From Silvibacterium bohemicum (GTDB lineage Bacteria > Acidobacteriota > Terriglobia > Terriglobales > Acidobacteriaceae): 64,000 nucleotides of DNA. Shown here one piece after another: positions 24,949 through 33,845 of the stretch (position 1 is its first letter; each line of letters begins with the position of its first letter). A program made the translations under genes and the position numbers. The DNA is taken from the NCBI RefSeq assembly GCF_001006305.1, contig NZ_LBHJ01000001.1:868001-932000 (forward strand), written 5' to 3'. Below the pieces are notes generated by a model that saw only the letters and a program-made list of their open reading frames with translations, did not search any database and was not told where the DNA came from.

Positions 24949-26385
24949 ATGCGCGCCAATGCACAGCTCTCTCTTCTCGCCGAACGAATTTTTCCCAGTT
25001 CGTCGCTCTCCAATCTGATTTCGTCCCAGCTCCTCGAAGATCGCGTGCGTAATGCGGTGAGGCGCGTACGAGATAGCAGCGGACGAGAGCAGTTGAGTGA
25101 TGAGGCATGGCATCAGGCGGGTGAGTCGCTATCGACTACGCTTGCGTGGCTGCAGATCTTTCGGGTCTCGGATGATCGCTTGCGGGGCTACGTCGACTCC
25201 TGGGTTCAGGCGCAATGCGAGATGCTGCATCGGCTCACTGCCGATCGTGCGGAGATCGAGAGGCGCTTCGGACTGAATGCCGAGCGGATTGCTTCGCTGG
25301 GTCTCGACCTCTCTGACCGGCATAGCGGTGGACGCACGGTGGCATCCTTCACCTTTGATTCAGGACTGAAGCTCGTCTATAAGCCGCGTCCTCTGGGCAT
25401 CGAAGCATGGTTTGCAGAATTGCAGCGTACGCTGAATACGCTGGGTGCTCCGCTGCCCTTCCGCGGGCTCGAAGTAGTCTCGCGGGATAGTTATGGCTGG
25501 ACAGAGTTCGCAGTTCATCGCCATTGTCAGGATGAGGCCCAGCTACAGCGTTTCTACCGTAAGGCCGGAGCGCTGCTTTGCCTGTTGCACGTTCTGCGCG
25601 CAACGGACTGCCATTTCGAAAACCTCATTGCATGCGGAGAAGACCCGCTCTTTGTGGATGCGGAGACGCTCTTTCAGCCTGCGATCACGGCTAACGAGGG
25701 CATCTCAGTTTTGCGCACCGGGATGCTGCCGCGGCTTGCTCCCATGCTTCCGTTGGCTGGTTCTCCGGCGGCCGCCGACATGGGGGCGTTGAGCTGTGTT
25801 TCCGTCCAGACGATTCCAATTCCGCTCCCCGCTTTGAATGGATCTCCCGCCCGAACGGAGATGGTCCTGATGGAGCCGGAGGCAAATCTGCCATTTCCTC
25901 CTGAGCAGGAACGGAACCCGCAGGTCTACGTCGAAGAGATGATCGACGAATTTCGCCAGACCTGGCTGTTTCTCGCCGAGCATAAGGATTCGGTAATGGA
26001 AGCACTCGAAGGTGCTCGCCTGCAGCGTATTCGATACGTCTTCCGGGATACCTTGAGCTACTACCAGGCGATGGTTGCGGCTCTGTCACTCGGCAATCTC
26101 GATGGCGTCGTCCTGCCGCGCCTGCCTTCATCGAAGACCGCCTTTGCGGCGTTGGAAGCCGCGGAACTCTCGGCTTTGCGGGAGTTCGACATCCCTCGCT
26201 TTACGCTTTGCGCTGCAGAATCCGGATTGCACGGCATTGGCGAATGTTTTGCTCGAACAGGATTCGAGTTAGTCCGCGATGCGGTGAAAAACCTTACCGC
26301 AGAGGCTATGGATGCGCAGATCGCGGTGATTCGCCTGTCGTGGGGGCTGTACGGCGCGGCCAAGCGGGTTGTAGTTCAAGCCTAG
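24949..26385 (+). CDS. Stand-alone LanM-type (DUF4135) lanthipeptide dehydratase-like protein
   Basis: The 478-residue protein matches the dehydratase half of class II lanthipeptide synthetases: LSDRHSGGRTV, LVYKPRPLG, SYGWTEF, ATDCHFENLIACGEDPLFVDAETLF and SVLRTGMLPR. The kinase-like active-site set is complete: D123/H125, K145, D220/H222/N225 and D237, with H-to-K and N-to-D spacings of 20 and 12. FRDTLSYY at ~365 could supply the Arg used for phosphate elimination. The C-terminal LanC zinc cyclase domain is absent and the stop is genuine. These enzymes phosphorylate Ser/Thr of a precursor and eliminate phosphate. Here the nearby peptide has no Cys, consistent with no cyclisation. It follows the isoprenoid-like gene by 29 bp. 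Confidence 0.88.
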   Translation: MRANAQLSLLAERIFPSSSLSNLISSQLLEDRVRNAVRRVRDSSGREQLSDEAWHQAGESLSTTLAWLQIFRVSDDRLRGYVDSWVQAQCEMLHRLTADRAEIERRFGLNAERIASLGLDLSDRHSGGRTVASFTFDSGLKLVYKPRPLGIEAWFAELQRTLNTLGAPLPFRGLEVVSRDSYGWTEFAVHRHCQDEAQLQRFYRKAGALLCLLHVLRATDCHFENLIACGEDPLFVDAETLFQPAITANEGISVLRTGMLPRLAPMLPLAGSPAAADMGALSCVSVQTIPIPLPALNGSPARTEMVLMEPEANLPFPPEQERNPQVYVEEMIDEFRQTWLFLAEHKDSVMEALEGARLQRIRYVFRDTLSYYQAMVAALSLGNLDGVVLPRLPSSKTAFAALEAAELSALREFDIPRFTLCAAESGLHGIGECFARTGFELVRDAVKNLTAEAMDAQIAVIRLSWGLYGAAKRVVVQA

Positions 26386-26493
26386 ATTGCGGCAAAATCT
26401 TCCCCCGGCCCCGAACTCTTCCTAGAGACTCTCCGAAAAGTTAAGCGCCTCGTTTACGTGCCGACCGCAAATCCGCCTTAGAATAGTGGGACC

Positions 26494-28758
26494 ATGATTG
26501 GCCAAACCATCGCACATTACCAGATTCAGGAGCTCCTGGCAGAAGGGGCGATGGGCGTGGTGTACAAGGCTCGGGATCTGAACCTGGAACGGTTCGTGGC
26601 TATCAAGTTTCTCAAGCCGCAGCGGTCTGCAGACGATGCAGCGATGGGCCGCTTCATCCACGAGGCGAAGGCAGCTTCCTCACTCGACCATCCCAATGTA
26701 TGCACCATCTACGAAATCGAGAAGGACGCCGATGGGCGGTTCTTCATCGTCATGGCCTACTACGAGGGCGAGACACTTCGCCGCAAGCTTGGCCATGGCC
26801 CCTTGCTGATCGAGGACGCTCTCCGGCACACGGTCGATATTGCGCAGGGCCTCGCAAAGGCCCATCGTCACGGGTTGATCCACCGCGATATCAAGCCGGA
26901 GAATGTGATCGTCACCACGGAAGGCGTGGTTAAGATTCTGGATTTCGGCCTGGTAAAGCTCAGCCGCGATCCCGCTCGGAGCAAACGTGAAGCGGTGGTG
27001 GGCACGGTGGGCTATATGTCGCCGGAGCAGATCGAAGGGCGGGCGGATCATCGCAGCGATCTGTGGTCGCTCGGGGTGGTCTTCTACGAGATGGTCACCG
27101 GACGGCGTCCCTTTGTGGGAACGCCATCGCAGGTGATCGAAGCCATCGCGCACGGAGATATTCCCCGCGCTTCGGAACTGCGCCACGACATATCGGACGA
27201 AATTGAGCAGGTGATCATCCGCTGCCTGGCCCGCAATCCCGTCGAACGCTATCAGCGAGCGGAGGAGCTGCTTGCCCACCTTCATGCTTTGCGCCATGGA
27301 GTAGGTTCGCCCACTTCGATTCAGGTACCGGGCGTCAGCCCTGCTCCTATGGCTATCGCAGTGCTGCCTTTCACCAATGTAGGCGGAGGTGAAGAGGCGG
27401 AGTACTTTAGCGACGGTCTCACTGACGAGCTGATTCATCTGCTCTCTCAGCTCAAAGGGCTGCGCGTCGTGTCGCACACCTCGGCCTTCGAGTTCAAAGG
27501 CAAGTCACAGGACGTGCGAACCATTGCCGAACGGCTGAACGTAAATACCGTTCTCGAAGGCAGTGTGCGCCAATCGGGTCACAAACTTCGCGTCATGGTG
27601 CAGTTGACCGATGCCGTCCACGGCTATCATCTCTGGTCGCAGAAATACGATCACGAAATGAAAGATGTCTTCGCCATCCAGGAGGATATTGCCGTTTCGG
27701 TGGCCGGCATGTTCGAGAAGAAGTTGAAGGCTGAGGTTGCGCCGCTACGCCCGCGCTACACCGGCAACGTCGACGCTCACGGGCTCTATCTCAAGGGACG
27801 ATACTACTGGGGGCTGCGGATCCCGGAAGCTTCACGCAAAGGGATGCAGTGCTTCGAGCAGGCCATCGCGGTAGATCCTATGTGCGCGCCTGCGTACGCC
27901 GGGCTGGCCGACTGCTTCGTCAGCCTGGGTTTCTGGGGCGTGATGCCTCCCAGCGAAGCATGGGCTCGCGGCCGTGAGCTGGCTCTCAAGGCGCGGGAGA
28001 TCGATCCCTACTTGGCCGAGGCGGAGATTGTGTTAGCCAAGTGCTTCCTGTTCAACAACTCGGATTGGCGTCAGTCGGAAGAGCTGGTGCTGCACGCCAT
28101 CGAACTCGACCCGGTATTTTCAGGGAGCCATTTCTTCTATTCCATCCTGCTGCTGCAGTCGGGTCGGCATGAGTCTGCGCTGCTTGAGCTGAGGACGGCG
28201 CGGCAGCTCGATCCGCTCTCCTCGAGCATCTGCACAGGCATTGCCTGGGCCCATTACTATGCCGGGAATTACGAACTGGCGATCGAGCAGTGCGGCAAGG
28301 TCTTCGATCTCGCTGCGGATTACGTCGAGGGCCTCGCCTGCATGGGGCTGGTCGCGATCCGGCAAGGAGAGTTCGAGACCGCGCTCTCGTGGCTGGAACG
28401 CGGCGTTGCGAGCTCCGGAAACAGTCCTCTGGGAATGGGTTTTCTAGGCTATGCCTATGCGCTGGCTGGACGCCCAGCGGATGCCAGAGTGATCCTGATG
28501 CAGTTCAAGGATGTGGCCAAGCAGCGATATGTTTCGACCATTGCTCCGGCGTTGATTCACATCGGGCTCGGCGAAGAACAAGAAGCGTTGGAGTGGCTCG
28601 ACAAGGCCTACCAGGGAAGGGATGCCTTCCTGGCCTACGCCAAGATCTTTCCGCCCTTCGATCCCCTGCGAGAGACACCGAAATTTCAGGAGCTGCTCGG
28701 CAAGCTGGCGCTGGCCAGCAGCGAAGAACAGCTCACCAGCGAAGTCCTGGCACTTTAG
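26494..28758 (+). CDS. Soluble Ser/Thr protein kinase with TolB-like and TPR regions
   Basis: The 754-residue protein begins with a PknB-type kinase (residues ~9-265): LLAEGAMGVVYKA glycine loop, AIKFLK lysine, HRDIKPEN catalytic loop, DFGLVKL and GYMSPEQ. A TolB_N/FlgO-like segment follows (~285-410, IAVLPFTNVGGGEEAEYFSDGLTDELIHLLS and VLEGSVRQSG). TPR-like helical repeats run from ~425 to 720 (AYAGLADCFVSLG, LAEAEIVLAKCF and similar). No TM helix is visible, unlike many PknB homologues. This fusion is common in Acidobacteriota. It starts 109 bp after the dehydratase gene on the same strand and could share its transcript, but nothing ties it functionally to that pathway. Its stop overlaps the convergent HAD gene by four bases. 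Confidence 0.93.
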   Translation: MIGQTIAHYQIQELLAEGAMGVVYKARDLNLERFVAIKFLKPQRSADDAAMGRFIHEAKAASSLDHPNVCTIYEIEKDADGRFFIVMAYYEGETLRRKLGHGPLLIEDALRHTVDIAQGLAKAHRHGLIHRDIKPENVIVTTEGVVKILDFGLVKLSRDPARSKREAVVGTVGYMSPEQIEGRADHRSDLWSLGVVFYEMVTGRRPFVGTPSQVIEAIAHGDIPRASELRHDISDEIEQVIIRCLARNPVERYQRAEELLAHLHALRHGVGSPTSIQVPGVSPAPMAIAVLPFTNVGGGEEAEYFSDGLTDELIHLLSQLKGLRVVSHTSAFEFKGKSQDVRTIAERLNVNTVLEGSVRQSGHKLRVMVQLTDAVHGYHLWSQKYDHEMKDVFAIQEDIAVSVAGMFEKKLKAEVAPLRPRYTGNVDAHGLYLKGRYYWGLRIPEASRKGMQCFEQAIAVDPMCAPAYAGLADCFVSLGFWGVMPPSEAWARGRELALKAREIDPYLAEAEIVLAKCFLFNNSDWRQSEELVLHAIELDPVFSGSHFFYSILLLQSGRHESALLELRTARQLDPLSSSICTGIAWAHYYAGNYELAIEQCGKVFDLAADYVEGLACMGLVAIRQGEFETALSWLERGVASSGNSPLGMGFLGYAYALAGRPADARVILMQFKDVAKQRYVSTIAPALIHIGLGEEQEALEWLDKAYQGRDAFLAYAKIFPPFDPLRETPKFQELLGKLALASSEEQLTSEVLAL

Positions 28759-29489
28759 AGCTTGCTGTCGGTAAGAACGGACTCTGGATAGAAGACGGTC
28801 CAGTTACGTTGCGCCGCTATTTCAGCCAAGGCAGCGGTGGGATTCACCGGAAAGGCCCGCTGGGCGATAGCCAGCATTGCCGCGTCATGCACGGAGTTGC
28901 CGAAGACCGCGTCCGGACGGGTTACGCCGGCCTGCTTCAACGCCGTGGCTTTGGCCTCGTCAGTGGGAACGGCAACCAGGTCGCTGGTGATGCGGCCGTC
29001 ATCCACACGGACACGCGCTGACAACACGCGCGAGGCAGGAATATTGAAGCGCCGGACGCCTTCCTCGATCACCCAAGTGTTGGTCGAGCTGACGGCCCAG
29101 ATCTGGACCCCGCTCTCATGCAGCCGGGCGACCAGCGAGCGTAATTCAGGAAAAATATGCGATTCGATGTGCAGGCGGAAATATTCCGCGGCGGCGTGGC
29201 GCAGCTCGCTCTCCTGCAGTCCCGCATAAATCTGCACCATCTCGCCGCACATCTCGGCTTCGGAGATCTCGCTGGCGAGGTACTGGCGATAACGCGAGTC
29301 GATCCAGTCGCTGGCATTGCGGGAGACCAGCCCGGTCTCGATGGACCAGATCATGAAGCCGTATCCTGCGTCGCCGCCCCACAGCGTACCGTCGCAGTCA
29401 AAGACCGCGATCGACGGCGAGAGGGAAAGAACGGAGTTTTCGAACTCCGGCAGGGTGTAGCGCGCGGGGGCGGCGTGGACGGTCGTCAA
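28755..29489 (-). CDS. HAD-superfamily phosphatase (HAD-IB, SerB-like)
   Basis: The 244-residue protein has motif I AVFDCDGTLW (nucleophile and general-acid Asp), motif II IWAVSSTNTW, a motif III Lys in the DEAKATALK segment and motif IV VFGNSVHDAAML. The helical cap between motif I and II fits the subclass IB fold seen in phosphoserine phosphatase and related enzymes. Substrate is unknown; a phosphorylated small molecule is likely. The start is a TTG at 29489 preceded by AGGAG with ~8-bp spacing. The gene is convergent with, and overlaps by 4 bp, the kinase gene. Confidence 0.85.
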   Translation of the reverse strand: MTTVHAAPARYTLPEFENSVLSLSPSIAVFDCDGTLWGGDAGYGFMIWSIETGLVSRNASDWIDSRYRQYLASEISEAEMCGEMVQIYAGLQESELRHAAAEYFRLHIESHIFPELRSLVARLHESGVQIWAVSSTNTWVIEEGVRRFNIPASRVLSARVRVDDGRITSDLVAVPTDEAKATALKQAGVTRPDAVFGNSVHDAAMLAIAQRAFPVNPTAALAEIAAQRNWTVFYPESVLTDSKL

Positions 29490-29670
29490 GGCTCAAGCTC
29501 CTGAATACTATTGTGCGCGATACGATGCAGTTTTGCATAACAGAGAGATGAAGCGTGAATTTTTGGTCTGAGGCGGCCTGTGCAGACGGCAGCTGATGAA
29601 GTTGGTTCCTGCTGAGGCCACGCTGGTTAGAGTACGCATTGCGGGCCTGACGGTGGCAGATAATGGACTT

Positions 29671-30609
29671 ATGGCTCGAAGCGACGATGCCGCGTTCGGG
29701 GCGGGCAATCTTGAACTGATACGCGAGTATCTGGCCTACCTGCGCGTCGAAAAGGGATTGCGTCCGCTAACCTGCGAGGCCTACCAGCGCGATCTTCTGC
29801 AATTCGCCGAATATCAGGAGAACTCAAACGCCTCACTGGCGAAGGCCACTCGCGAGCATGTCTCCGGATTTCTCGAGCATCTAGGAAAGCATGGCGTGGA
29901 ATCGCGTTCGATGGCCCGGAAGCTCTCCTGCCTGCGCGGATTTTTCCGCTGGCTGCTGCTCGACAAACGCATCGACCGCGATCCCACGGTAACGCTCGAT
30001 TCTCCCTCCAGCTGGAAAGTGCTGCCGAAGTCGTTGGCGCAGTCGGAAGTGACGGAGATGCTGGATCGCGCCGGCAGGGCCGCGGATCATCCCGAGGCGG
30101 ATGCCATCTCGCTGCGGGACCGGGCCATCCTCGAACTGCTTTATGCCGGTGGACTGCGGGTTTCTGAATTGACCGGCCTGAATGTGGTCGATCTTTCGCT
30201 CGCGGCCGGGCGGGTGCAGGTGCGCGGCAAGGGCGATAAGGAACGTATCGTTCCGCTGGGCCGGCCCGCAGTCGAGGCGATTGAAAAATATCTGTCGTTG
30301 GGCCGGCCGGAACTCCAGAAGAGTAAGCGCGACGCGGGGAAGTTGTTCCTCTCCGTGCGCGGTGAGCCGCTTACCCGGCAGTGGATATGGCAGCTGGTGC
30401 GTGCCGCCGGCAGCCATACCAGCCCGCACATGCTGCGGCATAGCTGCGCCACCCACATGGTCGAAGGCGGCGCGGACTTGCGTACGGTCCAGACCCTGCT
30501 GGGCCATGCAGATATTGCGACTACGCAGGTTTACACCCATCTGGCTCTGAATCGGCTGAAGACGGTACATCGAATGCATCATCCCCGGGCGACTCGAGAG
30601 AGCAAATGA
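29671..30609 (+). CDS. xerD: Tyrosine recombinase XerD
   Basis: The 312-residue protein has an N-terminal SAM-like core-binding domain ([26 protein letters not shown]) and a catalytic domain with the R-K-H-R-H-Y set: [34 protein letters not shown] and [14 protein letters not shown]. The C-terminal [14 protein letters not shown] matches XerD rather than XerC. With XerC it resolves chromosome dimers at dif. I prefer the ATG at 29671, as the 25 extra residues from 29596 lie outside the family. The stop overlaps the xerC start by four bases (ATGA). Confidence 0.93.
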   Translation: MARSDDAAFGAGNLELIREYLAYLRVEKGLRPLTCEAYQRDLLQFAEYQENSNASLAKATREHVSGFLEHLGKHGVESRSMARKLSCLRGFFRWLLLDKRIDRDPTVTLDSPSSWKVLPKSLAQSEVTEMLDRAGRAADHPEADAISLRDRAILELLYAGGLRVSELTGLNVVDLSLAAGRVQVRGKGDKERIVPLGRPAVEAIEKYLSLGRPELQKSKRDAGKLFLSVRGEPLTRQWIWQLVRAAGSHTSPHMLRHSCATHMVEGGADLRTVQTLLGHADIATTQVYTHLALNRLKTVHRMHHPRATRESK

Positions 30610-31586
30610 GTACAACCCCGCCTATCGCGGAACTGGTCGACCTGTATCTGTCGTCTGTCGCTTATGAAAAGGGCTCCTCGGCGCATACGCTTCGCGCGTA
30701 CGAACGCGAGCTGAGGAATTTCTCCATCTTTCTGACGAAGACGCTGGGGCAAGACATCAATCCGGCGCTGATCGAACACCAGAAGATCCGGAGTTATCTG
30801 AGCGAGCTCTACGGCAGGGGATTGTCAAAGGCCTCTGTGGCGCGGGCGCTGGCAGCGATTCGTTCGTGGTTCAAATGGATGGCGCGGCAAGGATATGTCA
30901 AGCAGAATCCGGCGGCTCTGGTGGCGACGCCCAAGCTGCCCAAGCATCTGCCGCGCGTGCCCACCATCGAAGAGATGAACCGGGTGGTGGATTCGGTCGG
31001 GGAAGATGGCGGGGATGAAACGGCAGCGTGGCCGGAGCGTGACCGCGTGATCTTCGAGTTGCTGTATGGCTGCGGCATTCGCAACGCCGAGCTGGTGGGG
31101 CTGAACCTGCGCGACCTGCACTGGGCGAACGATGCGATTCTGGTGCGCGGCAAGGGGCGCAAAGAGCGCTATGTTCCCATGGGCGATGCCGCGGCGGTTG
31201 CTCTACGTGCCTATCTTCCGGCCAGGGAAGCGAAACTGGCGCTGCGCGAGGCGAAGATATCAGCCGCGCAAAAGCGCAGCGGAGCCCGTATTGATCAAGA
31301 TGCGCTGCTGCTCAACGCGCGCCTGCGAGGATCGGGAAGATTGACCACTCGCAGCGTGGGGCGCATTGTGAAGCAGATTGCCCTGGCGCATGGACTGCCG
31401 GCAGATGTGCATCCCCACACCCTGCGTCATGCCTTCGGCACGCACATGCTGGAGGAGGGAGCGGATCTGCGCGCCATTCAGGAACTGCTGGGGCACGAGC
31501 GGTTGTCGACGACGCAGCGCTACACGCAGCTCACGGTAGGGCAGGTAGCGGAGGTGTACGACCGCACACATCCGAGGGCAAAGTGA
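30606..31586 (+). CDS. xerC: Tyrosine recombinase XerC
   Basis: The 326-residue protein has the core-binding domain at the N-terminus and a catalytic domain with [36 protein letters not shown] and [14 protein letters not shown], giving the Arg-Lys-His-Arg-His-Tyr set. The tail [13 protein letters not shown] is the XerC type. A somewhat longer insert (about residues 205-240) separates the two halves of the catalytic domain. It is translationally coupled to xerD by an ATGA overlap, so the two dif-resolving partners should be made together. Confidence 0.93.
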   Translation: MSTTPPIAELVDLYLSSVAYEKGSSAHTLRAYERELRNFSIFLTKTLGQDINPALIEHQKIRSYLSELYGRGLSKASVARALAAIRSWFKWMARQGYVKQNPAALVATPKLPKHLPRVPTIEEMNRVVDSVGEDGGDETAAWPERDRVIFELLYGCGIRNAELVGLNLRDLHWANDAILVRGKGRKERYVPMGDAAAVALRAYLPAREAKLALREAKISAAQKRSGARIDQDALLLNARLRGSGRLTTRSVGRIVKQIALAHGLPADVHPHTLRHAFGTHMLEEGADLRAIQELLGHERLSTTQRYTQLTVGQVAEVYDRTHPRAK

Positions 31587-31702
31587 TGAGACGAAGGAAT
31601 GGAGCACAGTAAGGCGCGGATATGGTGGCGGCTGCGATTGTACGAAATGGCTCGGGGTGCGTGGCCATTGGAATTGGCCGCGCACCTCGAGTTTGTTGCA
31701 GG

Positions 31703-33040
31703 CTACTGGTTCTGGAATGCGCCGATATCGATGCCCCCGGCGCGCAAGACGCTCGCAAAGTCGGTGGTTACATCGACGATGTTGGTGCCGGCGTCAATTG
31801 CCGGCGATCCCGCCTTCAGGTTGAAATTGTGCGCCCCGGCATTCACGCAGAGGGGGTTCACAATCAGGTTGTGGCTGCCCACCCCGGTCAGCGTCCCCAC
31901 GCTGTTGTAGTCGATGTTGTAGTCCCAATCCACAGCATCGAGCTCCATCCCGAAGACATACAGGATGGGAGCGCCCGTGCGCGAGTACATGATGTTATTC
32001 AAGACACGCACATCGGAGGAATTGCCCACCGCTACCTCAGAATCTTCAGTGTGCGCGTTGTAGGGCGCTGGCTCTGTGGCAGAGACATTGTTCATGTACG
32101 CCGTATTATTTACGACATCGACATGCTGGCTATCGTAGACGGCAACCGCGGGGCCTCCGTTGTTGTACATCACATTGTTGAAGATCAGCGTCCGGCCGTC
32201 ATAGTCATTGACCTTATTGCTGTCTGAGATGATGCCTTCGCCGTCGGTGATCACGCAGGGATTGGTCTGCGGTTTGTTGCAGATGAAATTCTGGTTGTTA
32301 TAGACGATATTGTTATAGATCCAGATCTTTGTGGCTGCGCTGGTATCGCTGCTCTGTCCTTGAACGGAAATACCGCTCTTCGCCAGCGGCGACCAGTAGG
32401 CATTGTTGTGAATGACGTTGTTATAGATGTAGAGATAATCTCCGGTTGCTCCTAGGCCTTCGCCCGGGCAGTAGGAGAGCGTGTTATTGCGGATCACGAT
32501 GTGATTGCCTTTGGCGGCGATGCAGTCTCCGTTGTTGACGGAGCTGGATGTGTTGCTGAGCATGGATTGGGCCTGGGATGCCGTCAGGCTTTGCGCATTG
32601 CCCGTGACCGAAAATCCGTCGACGATGATGTAGGAAACTCCCGCTGCGAAATTGAATGCGGCGTAGGCGTTGTAGTTGGCCAGGACGGGTTTCTGTCCGG
32701 GATATGCCTGGTAGGTGATGTAGCCAAGCGATGCGGAGCCCGAACGGTTGATATAAACCTGCTCGGCGTAGGTTCCATTCATTACGTAGACCGTATCGCC
32801 AGGATTGACGATCCATGCGGCTTTGCCGATGGTTTTGAACGCGGCGGCGGTGGAGGTGCCGAGGTTCGAATCATTCCCGGTGAGATTGCTCACGTAGTAC
32901 ACCACTCCCGATCCTCCGGCTTTCGGCGGCGTGGGCGGAGCGGGGGCAGCGAAGGCGTTGAGGGATAGAAGAAGAAAAAATGATGATGCAATCGACAATA
33001 ACAAGTTGTTGTATTTCAAAGCGAACATTTTCCTATTCAT
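31703..33040 (-). CDS. Secreted right-handed parallel beta-helix protein
   Basis: The 445-residue protein has a signal peptide (hydrophobic core ~12-30, cleavage near NAFA-A) and a proline-rich linker. It then has GNDSNLGTSTAAAFKTIGKAAWIVNPGDTVYVMNGTY, the DUF1565-type entrance to a beta-helix. Repeated NN-turn motifs follow (IRNNTLSYC, IYNNVIHNNAYW, IYNNIVYNNQN, IFNNVMYNN, VVNNTAYMNN), each one coil of the helix. The C-terminal NPLCVNAGAHNFNLKAGSPAIDAG is a choice-of-anchor motif. Such proteins are often polysaccharide lyases, hydrolases or adhesins, but no catalytic residues can be assigned. Asn richness sets its codon use apart from its neighbours. Confidence 0.85.
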   Translation of the reverse strand: MNRKMFALKYNNLLLSIASSFFLLLSLNAFAAPAPPTPPKAGGSGVVYYVSNLTGNDSNLGTSTAAAFKTIGKAAWIVNPGDTVYVMNGTYAEQVYINRSGSASLGYITYQAYPGQKPVLANYNAYAAFNFAAGVSYIIVDGFSVTGNAQSLTASQAQSMLSNTSSSVNNGDCIAAKGNHIVIRNNTLSYCPGEGLGATGDYLYIYNNVIHNNAYWSPLAKSGISVQGQSSDTSAATKIWIYNNIVYNNQNFICNKPQTNPCVITDGEGIISDSNKVNDYDGRTLIFNNVMYNNGGPAVAVYDSQHVDVVNNTAYMNNVSATEPAPYNAHTEDSEVAVGNSSDVRVLNNIMYSRTGAPILYVFGMELDAVDWDYNIDYNSVGTLTGVGSHNLIVNPLCVNAGAHNFNLKAGSPAIDAGTNIVDVTTDFASVLRAGGIDIGAFQNQ

Positions 33041-33845
33041 ATTTCTGCCCCTAAGCTTTCCTGTGTTGAACCGAGCGCTGACTCAAGACCGCATAAGGCT
33101 GGCGCCGGCGGTGTCGAGAAGAGAGAAGTGCGGCCGATGCAGCGGGCGCAATCCACGATTGAGCGAGTTGTCAACCAAGGGGAGGCGAAGCGGGAAACGC
33201 TTCAAGCAAAGAAGCCATATCGTTCGAGACAAAAGAGAGTCTGTACTCGCGCGATGGAAGTTTACGGCTCCCTGGTAAGCGCATGATCGGCATAATTCGT
33301 CCGACACTTGCTCAAATCAGGTCTAATCTTCGGGCGAACAACGCCGTGTTAATCCGACAGAACCGCGATAATTACCAATTTTTAGTAACTAATGAAAGAT
33401 ATTTACCATATCTCGGGCAAATGCCTATGACCAGAATGTGGAATTACGGCCTGAATTAAGCCCTCACTCCGCGGAGGGTGTTCTCAACCTTAGAGGAATG
33501 AATGAGTTGGCCGAAACGTTAATTTCCAATTTTTTTTGCGAGAGAAAACCTATTGGCGGGTAGTCGCATCACCAAAAATCCCGCTGACTTCCCTATGAGC
33601 TTACCGCGGCAGATCGCTGTGCGAAGGCTGCGAATCCGGATGAGGCGGGCGTATCCGCGAACCCGGGCCGCGGATCCACAGCACTGCCGGAACGTCGAGC
33701 AATGTGCGCGTTGCGTGCTCCAGATTGGAGCAATTGCGGAGGGTTTCCGCTCACCTGCAGAATCGGGCAGAGTCGACTACACTAGGAGTGTATTTTGCAA
33801 TAGCTATGCCGCCGGTGTCGATGCTGCGGCGCAAAAGGAATCCTC
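33041..33845. other. Divergent intergenic region between beta-helix gene and secA
   Basis: About 800 bp without a recognisable gene. The middle (33340-33540) is AT-rich compared with the rest of the window. A 98-codon frame at 33553-33849 runs into the secA start and looks spurious. Promoters for both flanking genes probably lie here, but no convincing pair of -35/-10 elements was found. Confidence 0.5.

Noticed and set aside
29671-31586. Phage or integron integrase pair marking a mobile element
   Set aside because: The C-terminal signatures and lengths match XerD and XerC. No attachment repeats, cargo or transposase genes flank them.
31703-33040. Repeated Asn-rich motifs suggestive of a tandem DNA repeat
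   Set aside because: They are coils of a beta-helix at the protein level; the DNA copies are too diverged to be a nucleotide repeat or CRISPR.
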